A stretch of DNA of 64,000 nt from NCBI GenBank assembly GCA_017521565.1, contig JAFXCE010000133.1, positions 1 through 64,000 on the forward strand, read 5' to 3'. The notes under the pieces are model-generated. The model made no database searches. It was not told the DNA's origin and saw nothing but the letters and a program-made list of their open reading frames with translations. Of this stretch, positions 51,211-59,600 are shown in pieces. The position numbers and the translations under genes are program-made. Within the stretch, counting starts at the first letter, position 1. Every line of letters starts with the position of its first letter. Source of the stretch: Clostridia bacterium. GTDB lineage: Bacteria > Bacillota > Clostridia > Christensenellales > Aristaeellaceae.

Positions 51211-52365
51211 ATGAGATCGAACAGGTCGAGCTACAGTGCAACGCCTGCCGGATCTGCGCGGGCGCTGCGCCAGAAGCCCAGGCCCAAGCGGCCGAAAAAG
51301 GAATGGAATCAGTTGTTTTTGCTGCTGTTTTTCGTTGTGCTGCCGGTGATGGGACTGCTGGCGATCTTCTTTCAGCCGGTGCGCTGGCTGTTTATGCTGG
51401 TGGCCGTGATCTGCCTGGCGCTGATGTGGCTGATGCGCGCGTTTCTGTTCCCGGGCCGCATGATTGTTACGGCGGTGTATGGTTTGCTGCTTGTCTTTAC
51501 CCTGATCACTGCGCTGAATACCCAGAGCAGCCGTAAACAGCCCAATATGCAGAATAATCCGTTCAATATGCAGACATTTCAGACGCCTATACCGACACAG
51601 GTGCCGCAGTTTGCAATGAATACGCAGATTCCGTCCCAGTATTATTCCGACGGAACGGATGATCTCTCGGGTCTGCAGGGCGTAGGGCTTTCGGGCGGCA
51701 GCGGGGATCAGTCTGCTCAGGATCTGGGCGTGACGGACACGGGGGCAACCGGATATGTTGCGGACACCAAATCTGACGCGGAGATCGCGCTTGAAAACTT
51801 TATGGAGAAGTGGCGCAAGGGCATCATTGCGGATATGGTCGAATATACCCCCAAGAGCTGGCGGGACACGCAGGCGGATTCTGCACAGCAGACGCTCTTC
51901 TGGAAATTTGCCCAGAGGCCGATGATCGATTGGAGGCAGATGTCTGCGCCCAGCGGTACGGAGGCAAGCACCGCGCGCACGATCACGGTTGAAGCCGACG
52001 TAAACTATGGCGGAGAGACGAGAACGTACCAGTATGATGCGATCATCCTCTTTGAAAACAATAGATGGTACGTCGATCCGAACTCTCTGCACAGCGGTAT
52101 TCTGGTTCAGGCAGCTACGCCGACCCCGGATCCGAATGCCACGCCGGTGCCGACGCCAGAGCCGACGCCTACGCCGACGCCCGGACCGAAGACCAAGCTT
52201 TACTACAACAAGGACGGCGGAAGGAAGTATCATGCCGATCCGGAGTGCTATACGGTGGCCAAGGAGTATCTGCCGCTGGCGAGCTTTACCTATAAGCAGC
52301 TGAAGGATAATCCATATAAGAAGCTGGAGCCGTGCGATAAGTGCGGCGCGCCGGCAAAGCCTTAA
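51211..52365 (+). CDS. Membrane protein with Pro/Thr linker and C-terminal Cys/His domain
   Basis: A 384-aa protein. A basic N-terminus (RQKPRPKRPKKEW) is followed by three hydrophobic helices (about 34-55, 57-75 and 85-105). An extracytoplasmic Gln/Asn/Pro-rich segment leads to a soluble domain (about 190-300; DTKSDAEIALENFMEKWRKG), reminiscent of NTF2-like folds. A TPTPDPNATPVPTPEPTP linker then leads to a C-terminal module of about 50 residues. That module has YYNKDGGRKYHADPECY and LEPCDKCGAP, with one His and three Cys placed to bind zinc. The module occurs in other clostridial surface proteins as far as I recall, without a known function. ATG follows AGGAGG. It is a single-gene unit between the giants. 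Confidence 0.75.
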   Translation: MRSNRSSYSATPAGSARALRQKPRPKRPKKEWNQLFLLLFFVVLPVMGLLAIFFQPVRWLFMLVAVICLALMWLMRAFLFPGRMIVTAVYGLLLVFTLITALNTQSSRKQPNMQNNPFNMQTFQTPIPTQVPQFAMNTQIPSQYYSDGTDDLSGLQGVGLSGGSGDQSAQDLGVTDTGATGYVADTKSDAEIALENFMEKWRKGIIADMVEYTPKSWRDTQADSAQQTLFWKFAQRPMIDWRQMSAPSGTEASTARTITVEADVNYGGETRTYQYDAIILFENNRWYVDPNSLHSGILVQAATPTPDPNATPVPTPEPTPTPTPGPKTKLYYNKDGGRKYHADPECYTVAKEYLPLASFTYKQLKDNPYKKLEPCDKCGAPAKP

Positions 52366-52377
52366 ACAGCAAATAGC

Positions 52378-52415
52378 AAAGGAGCTGACGAGCAAATGGC
52401 TTGTCAGCTCCTTTT
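52378..52415. terminator. Terminator after the 384-aa membrane protein gene
   Basis: A 16-bp stem, AAAGGAGCTGACGAGC / GCTTGTCAGCTCCTTT (one G-U), with loop AAATG, then TTGTT. It may also stop the convergent Nif11-like transcript. Confidence 0.82.
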
Positions 52416-52486
52416 GTTATGTGATTCTATTTGAGAAGTATTGGCTTCGTCCACAAGCATGCTACAGTGCTTTGTCGGTGATGTAG

Positions 52487-52501
52487 CCGGCATCATGCCG
52501 G
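52487..52501. repeat. Small palindrome downstream of the Nif11-like gene
   Basis: CCGGCATCATGCCGG is palindromic except at its centre and lies 14 bases beyond the stop of the Nif11-like gene. It has no T-run on either strand, so it is probably an mRNA 3'-end hairpin. Confidence 0.4.
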
Positions 52502-52514
52502 TTTGCTGTGCGGT

Positions 52515-52790
52515 TTATTCGATGGACAGGAAGAACATCTCGTATGCGTCGTCAAAGCCGAAGCAGTCGTAGGGCATCGGATTGCCGCCGTTGGTGGATT
52601 TCATCTGGTTACAGCAGAATTCTTCGCCATCCGAGATGATGTCGCCAAGGGAGAGCGGATAGCCGCAGCCGGTTGCGAATTCGCATAGAGCGAGCAGCGG
52701 ATCTGCAGCTTCCCGGGTTTTGAGCAGCGCAGCGCGGAAGGCGGGGTCCTCAAGCGCACGGCTGCGCAGGGCGCGCAGGGTTTCGTTCAT
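52515..52790 (-). CDS. Nif11-leader-like small peptide with TNGGNP motif
   Basis: A 91-aa protein. Residues 1-50 (NETLRALRSRALEDPAFRAALL, DPLLALCEFATGCGYPLSLGD) match the shape of Nif11 leader domains: an acidic/helical start, a middle Leu-Ala helix, then a G-Y/F-x-L turn. These leaders serve as N-terminal recognition parts of ribosomal natural-product precursors. The rest contains a Cys-Cys pair (59-60), a TNGGNP motif with a Gly-Gly (68-69) like a leader-cleavage site, and an aromatic, acidic tail (YDCFGFDDAYEMFFLSIE). The start lies 2 bases after the thioesterase stop, with GGAGG inside that gene's end, so it is translationally coupled. No maturase or peptidase-transporter is adjacent, so a natural-product role is unproven. 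It may be a conserved clostridial protein reusing the fold. Confidence 0.68.
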   Translation of the reverse strand: MNETLRALRSRALEDPAFRAALLKTREAADPLLALCEFATGCGYPLSLGDIISDGEEFCCNQMKSTNGGNPMPYDCFGFDDAYEMFFLSIE

Positions 52791-52792
52791 GT

Positions 52793-53530
52793 TCAGGCCT
52801 CCTCTTTCAGTGTGCCGCCGGCGACGAAATGCTTATCCCCGGCTTCGGAGGAAACGAGGAAAGAAAAGCGGTTTTCATCGAGAGCGAGGGAGAGGGAAAG
52901 CGGTCGTTCTTCGCGGATTTCCTTTTCATAGCCCGCAGTCAGATCCTCGATATAGCGGCTGCAAAGCGTCTCCTTGCCCAGCGCATCACATAGCCAGGCC
53001 ATGTACTTCGTATTGTTGACATGCTGATTGATGTCAAATTCTGAGAATACAGGTGTGCGCGAGGTGGTTTTTGTCGCTTCGCCGAGGGCTGGCATACGCA
53101 CAGGCAGGTCAATCGGGGCGGGAATATCGCTGTTGTCCGGGAAGCCAAGGTCGATGGCTCTCGGGCTGACAATCCTGCGGTTGACCGAATCGAGCATCAC
53201 CCATAGCGCGCCAACGGTCAGCAGCGGCGTGCCGTCCTCAAGGGTAAAGACATGAAAGCGGGGACAGAAAAAACGATTGCTCACACCGGGCCACGTCGTG
53301 TGTACGACGGTTTCCCCGCATCGGGGAGCGCGGTCAACATGGACATGAACGCGCGCGAGTACGAAAAACAGACCGCGTGCCATCATGGCATCGTAGCCTG
53401 CGCCCAGCGAAGAAGCGTGGCGTTCGCCGCCTTCCTGCATCGCCAGAAAGAGCGCGTCAAGGCGCATCCTGCGGTATCGGTCGCAATCCGTACCGCGAAC
53501 GAGGAATGTTTCCGTATGCGTTTTTCTCAT
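52793..53530 (-). CDS. Acyl-ACP thioesterase (FatA/FatB-like)
   Basis: A 245-aa double hot-dog enzyme that releases fatty acids from acyl carrier protein in the cytoplasm. The N-terminal hot-dog starts with TETFLVRGTDCDRYRRMRLDAL and includes WPGVSNRFFCPRFHVF. The second hot-dog begins with the diagnostic FSEFDINQHVNNTKYMAWL (about 163-181), in which Asn and His of the catalytic set lie. Length and motif agree with the bacterial members of the family. A GGAGG precedes the ATG. It is the first gene of a two-gene unit with the Nif11-like peptide, which may imply an acylated or lipid-linked process, but that is speculative. Confidence 0.92.
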   Translation of the reverse strand: MRKTHTETFLVRGTDCDRYRRMRLDALFLAMQEGGERHASSLGAGYDAMMARGLFFVLARVHVHVDRAPRCGETVVHTTWPGVSNRFFCPRFHVFTLEDGTPLLTVGALWVMLDSVNRRIVSPRAIDLGFPDNSDIPAPIDLPVRMPALGEATKTTSRTPVFSEFDINQHVNNTKYMAWLCDALGKETLCSRYIEDLTAGYEKEIREERPLSLSLALDENRFSFLVSSEAGDKHFVAGGTLKEEA

Positions 53531-53586
53531 GTTAGTCCTCCGGATGTATCCAGCTCATCGATCAAACAGACAATTTTACGCAGGAA

Positions 53587-53615
53587 AGCATATCACAATT
53601 CGCTTTTCTTGACAA
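53587..53615 (-). promoter_or_regulatory. Promoter of the thioesterase/Nif11-like unit, sharing its -35 box
   Basis: On the minus strand, TTGTCA (53615-53610) and TATGCT (53592-53587) are separated by 17 bases. The -35 overlaps the plus-strand -35 by five of six positions. Confidence 0.72.
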
Positions 53616-53637
53616 GACATATCATATGGATTAGAAT
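53609..53637 (+). promoter_or_regulatory. Promoter of the 2590-aa surface protein gene, sharing its -35 box
   Basis: Perfect TTGACA (53609-53614), 17-base spacer, TAGAAT (53632-53637). The start codon follows after about 57 bases. Confidence 0.75.
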
Positions 53638-53694
53638 TATAAGAATACTGGAGGCTTATACTGATTTGAACATCTGCGCCTAAGCGGAGGAAAT

Positions 53695-56600
53695 ATGGGA
53701 AACAAGAGATGGATCATAAAGGGTGCGGCGCTGTGTGCATGCGTCGCGCTGATGAACGGCCTGACGGCTGCAGCAGAGGAAAGACGCCTCGGCGATTATA
53801 TTTATGTGCCTGCCATGCAGGTGACGCCTGCGATGGGGTCGACAAGCCTGCGTGTGACCGGCCTTGCGCTTACAGGTGAAAGCGATGCGCCGGTTCTTTC
53901 GGAGCAGCTTGCCGGCGCGGAATTTGGCGTGTATGTCGTAGCGGCAAACGGCGAGCTTAAGCCGTGGGCTAATCCGCTGTATCCCAGCGAACCGATGCGG
54001 ATTCGCACCGGAGAGGGGGATACGAGGTTTTCGCTTCCACAGGGCGCGGAATTCTATCTGCGTCAGGAAAGCGCACCGCAGGGATATCTGTTTGATTCTC
54101 AGGCAGTTATTCCGGTAACGGGTGATGAAATCGTTGTGACCAACGCCATGGCCGGACAGATTGTGGTCAGCGTGGCGGATTCGCTTGGCAGCCCGCTTGG
54201 CGGCGTGGAAATCACGGTTTCTGGTGAGGATGGCAGCGTATTGACGCAGACGACGAACGCCTATGGCGAGGCGGTGTTTGCCTGTAATACCGCGCAAAGC
54301 TATATGATTACCGAAAGCAAGCTGCCGGAGGGCGTGTTTGCTGCGTTTGGCGGAAGCAGTACGCAGGCGCAGATTGCGCTGGCGAGCCGCATTCATGTGG
54401 CGTTTGAGCATCCGGCGAGCGGCGGCGTGGAACTGAACATGGCGCTTGCTGTGATCGATGAGAACGCGAAGGCCACCCTTCAGCCGCTTGAGAATGTGCA
54501 GCTGGATATCATGAGCGAAGCGGGCGAGGAAGTCACCTCAATCGTGACGGACGCACAGGGTCAGGCGCGCGCTTCCCTGATAGAGGGTTCTTATCACGTA
54601 AAGCTTCGTTATATCGGCCAGGAAGATGTTGTTCTGCCGCTTGAAGAAGGGCAGATGCTGATTGAGAGCGGCGCAACGACAGTGATTGATCTGAGTGCGT
54701 CACAGTCCACCGGCCGTATTCTTCTGCTTGCGCAGGGCGGCAGGACGTTTGAAGGCGGAAGTGTTCTTCTGCATAGCGAACAGTCTGGAGAGACCTATGG
54801 CCCGTATGCGCTTGATGCCGAAGGCGTGGCGATTTCCGATGCGCTTGCCCCGGGCAGCTATCGGATTGAGGACATGACCCTGCCGGCAGGCGCACAGTTT
54901 GGGGAAATCCGCTGCGGAGAAGCTTCTGCGGAGGATCCCGGTGCGATTGCCCTTGAGGTCAGCATGGGTGCGGTCACGCAGGCGGATGTGACGCTGCTGA
55001 CGCGGGAGTCACAGACCTTTGAACTGCTGATTGCCGAAATCGACGAACGAGGCGAGGTGCAAACGCGCAGGCTTGACAAAGATGCTGCGCTCATGCTTAC
55101 GGATGAACATGGAAACGCTGTCGCACATCTGCAGGCGCAGGATGGTCATGCTGCTGTGGAAGCGCTCAGTGGCGCCTATACGCTGGTCATGGATGAAGAT
55201 GACGCAAAGACGCTGGGCGTTGAGAACGCATCCAGCCCGTTTGCGCTGCCCTCCGATGAAGAGGCGATTGTCTTTGCTTCTGATTATACGCGCGTTCTGC
55301 TGGCCTCTGTCGATGAAAACGGCGCGCCGGCAGCGGGTGCAGTTTATGCTGTGACAGACAGCGAGGGTACACGCCACACCGTGACCTGTGATGAGGATGG
55401 CATGGCGCTTTCTCCGCTGCTTGCAGCAGGCGAAATTACAATTGAAACGATGATGGCGCCTGATGGTCACGATGTGCCGCAGGGGGCGGTGGCTGCGCAG
55501 GCGCTCGCGGGTGAAGCTGCGCATGTGGAAATTGTGCATCCGAGCTATGGCGAGTTTGAACTGGATGTGTATGTGCAGAGCCTTGACGAAAAGGGCAAGA
55601 CGCTGCGGATGCCAGCGGCGGGCGTCAATGTGCGTCTGTATCAGCTCTCCCGTGACGGACAGCAGATGACGGACATGGGAATGGGCCTCGTTTCCGGCTA
55701 CGATGGGAAAGCGAAGGTGCGTCTTGCTCCGGGTGAATACATTGCCAAAGCGGATGCAGAGTCGTTGCGTGCTGGCGTTGGCGCGCCGCAGGCTGTGCGC
55801 TTTTCAGTGGATAACATGCTCAGCGTCAGCGGAGAAATGGTGTGCATGGATGCGTTGGGCGGCGTGCGCGTTGCGCTGACCGGCGGAGAACTGGACGATG
55901 CATCGTTGGCGCAGGTGAGATTTGAGCTGACCGCGCAGGACGGCACATCCCGTGTGCTGGTCATGCAGGATGGCGCCTTCTATGCAGGCGATCTTCCTGC
56001 AGGGGCCTATGTGCTTCGCCAGACGCAGATGCCGCAGGGCTACAAGCTCGCCTCGGAGCGAACGGTCGTAGTCTCCGGCGGAGAAGCGCTGCAGATCAGC
56101 GTTCCTCTGGAGGAATACGCGGTAGTGACGGTGCAAAAGACCGGTCTCACCTTTGATAATGCCCTTAAAACATATGTCGTGCCGCTGTCTGGCGAGTATG
56201 GCGTGTATACGCTGGAGGACGGCGCGATGAAGCCGTATCCCAGTGCGGACAAGCAGATCACCCTGTGGGCAAACGTCACGCCGGAGCAGATCGCACAGGG
56301 CAGAGCGGCAAGCGCGAAGCTTCCTGCGACGGCAGAGGGCGCGGTGTATTATCTGCGGGAGATTCAGCCGGCGGCTGGTTTTGCTGCGGATGAGCATTCC
56401 TATGAGGTCTTTGTGCGTGCAGGCGAAGAGATCGTGGTGCATACTGCCGTATCCAGTGATAGAGGATTCTTTACGCTGGAACTGAAGGATATCGCGAATG
56501 GCCAGTATGTTCCGGGTGCGGCTTTTGAACTGCTTGATGCAGGCAGCGGCGAGACGGTGCTCTCGTTTACTACAGAAGATGCCATGTATCGTCATGCCAT

Positions 56601-59600
56601 GGCGCTGCCCGTGGGCGCGTATATGCTGCGCCAGACGAGGGCTGCCGAGGGTTACGCGCTGAGCGAAACGGCGCAGATGGAGATCTGCATCGAGCCGTAC
56701 CTCAGCGAGGGCGGTACGGTGACGGCTGCTGCGATGCAGTGCGCAAAGATTCCTTCGGGAAGCGAACTGGGAGCGATTGCCGATCTGTATGCTGTTTCCG
56801 AACAGGGGCTGACGCTGCTGAGCGTGGATATGCATGCGCTTCAGGCGGGAGAGACGCTCCTTGCGCCGACGCTCACCATTCAGACCGGCGCAGCGGGCGC
56901 TGAGCGCAGCGATATTGCCAGCGTGGTCTTGTCTGGCGCTTCGGATGCACAGGATGGGCAGTATGTGGCGCGCGTGGAGTATTGCCTGCATGGCGGCGGC
57001 TGGCAGCCTTCTGATGCGAGGATGACGGGCGTGCTTACAGGCCCGACTGCGGTGAGCCTTGACGATGTGCAGGACGATATCAGTGCGGTCCGTGTGACGT
57101 ATATCGATGCCGTGACCGGTGAGGAAACTGTTCATGGCGGCTTTGCGCCCGGACAGGTGACGATCAGCGTACAGGGAAGCGCAGAGCGCGAACTGCATAT
57201 GAAGGCGAGCGCTGTCTTCGAGGGCGTGTCTGCTTATAGAACCGTTTATGAAGGACGCGTGGAGAAGATAGCGCGCAGCACGCGCCGCGAATTGGATTAC
57301 ACCATGCAGACGAATGGTCTGTTTGATACGGTCTGCGCTGGCCGCGACGGGCGCATCAGCGGCGTGGCGTTCCTGGATACGGATGCCGACGGCGTGATGG
57401 ATGCAGATGAAACAGGCCGCTACGCCGGCATGACGGTTTCCCTGCTGACTGCGGGCGGAGATGTGGCTGACACCTGCCGCACCGGCACCGACGGCAGCTA
57501 TGCATTTGATACGCTTTCAAGCGGAGCGTATCAGATCCAGTTTGATGCAGGCGAGGCTGTTGTTTTCTCCAAGGGGGAAACGTACAGCACGCACATGGTC
57601 TCGGGCGTGACAGATGCGCGCGATGGAGCGAGCGCATGGCTGACCATTGATGGAGATCACACCGATTACATTGTGCATGCAGGCTGCATTTACGCAGCGC
57701 AGCTGGGCGGTGTGATTCGCGAAACCCTTGCGGATGGCACGGTCGTGGGTATGGGCGGTCTGAGCGTCGAGATGCGCGAGGTCTTTGCCGACGAGGATGA
57801 AGAGCCGATCGTCGTAATGACGGACGATCAGGGTGTGTTTGCCTTTACCTCGCTGCTTGCCGGCGATTATGAGATTGCTGTCAGCGTTCCGCAGGGATAC
57901 CTCTTTGAAGGTGCGCAGAACGGCGTGATTGCTGAGCGCGTGACGCTGGCTCAGGGCGACAGCGTGATGCTGGGCGGTCTTGAGGGATTTGTTGGTCAGC
58001 AGGCTGCGTCCCTTTGCGGTGTTGTTCGCATCGACGACGACGGCGACGGCCTGATTGACGAGGGCGCTCAGGGCCTTTCCGGCGTACGGGTAACGCTCCT
58101 GCGCGCAGCAGACGGACATACCGAACAGACCGGCGAGACGACAACCGACGAAAACGGCGCATACTGCTTTGATGCGCTTTATGCAGGCGATTACAGCGTA
58201 CTGTTTGAGCTGGACGGAGACTGGGCGTTTACCCGATACGGCGAGGATTCTGCCGTCTATGGTGCGGTATCCCAGAGCGGCAGCACGCAAACCTTTGAAT
58301 TGGTGCCGGGCGAGATGCGTACCGGCGTAAACGCTGGTGTAACGATTCCGGCGGAGCTGTCCGTCTCGGTCTTTAAGGACACGCAGTACGATGGACTTAA
58401 AGGCGTTTATGAGGAGATGCTCGAAGGTGCGTCTATCTCGCTGATCCGCCTTGAAAATGGCGAGGATGCAGAGGAAGTCACCTACCAGACGGATGCGGAG
58501 GGCAGCGTGCATTTCGCGGGTGTGAGCCCGGGCGAGTATGTGCTGGCCTATCAGATGCCGGGACAGTGGCGTGCGACGAAGCAGATCGATGGCAGAGAGA
58601 CGAATCATCCGGTCAGCTGCGTGCCTCAGAGCGTGCTCTCAAGCGGCAGAAGTCTTCCGTTTACGCTGACTATGGGACAGCGCGGTCTGCGTTTGTATAT
58701 CGGCGCCATGCTTTCGGGCTCCATTTCCGGTACGGTGTATGAGGACAATAACGCAGACGCAGCATATGGCGCGGAAGAAACGGCATATGTGAATGCGAAG
58801 GTCGAGCTTCTCAATGCGGATGGCATCCTGGTGGGTGAAACGTTCTCGGCGGAGGATGGCAGCTATGCGTTTGAAGGCCTTGCGCCGGGCCGCTACAGCG
58901 TTCGCTTTACAGCGGACACGGGCTGCGGATTCTCGGGTACGGCGCGCACGATGGCGCGCGGCGGCGTGCAGCAGAGCGAAGGGAACATCTCGTCGACGCG
59001 CCCGATTACCGTGACGAGCGGCTCGGCAACGGACAGTGCGGATGCGGGCGTGGTGCGCCTGTGCACGATTTCCGGCACGATTTGGGAGGACCAAAGCGGC
59101 GACAGGGAACATGGTGAGGAAGAAAACGGCTTGGCCGGGCTGACGGTCAACCTGATGAATGGTGCGGGCCGCATCATTCTGACAAGCACCATAACCGGCG
59201 AAGATGGAAGATTCGCGTTTGAAGGCCTGCAGCCGGGCAGTTATAAGCTGCGCGTGGATGGCCCTGAGGGCTATGTATTCTCCGGTGAGCGTGCGGGCAG
59301 CGCGCTGCCGCTGGAAAGCCAGCGCGAGAACTGGGGCTACTCCGCAGAATTCACCCTGCTGGGCGGCGCGGATGTGCATGACCTCGACTTTGGTTTGCTG
59401 ACGCAGGGTATGATTTCCGGCGTTCTCTGGGAGGATGCGGATTATGACGGCGTGATGCAGGCAGGGAACGTCGGTCTGCGGGGCGCTGTAGTCACGCTGA
59501 TTGATGCAAACGGCAACGAAGTTTCCTCTGCCACCACCATTCGCAGCGGCGAATTCTCCTTCGCACGGCTGATGCCGGGCGCATATGCGCTGCGGGTGGA

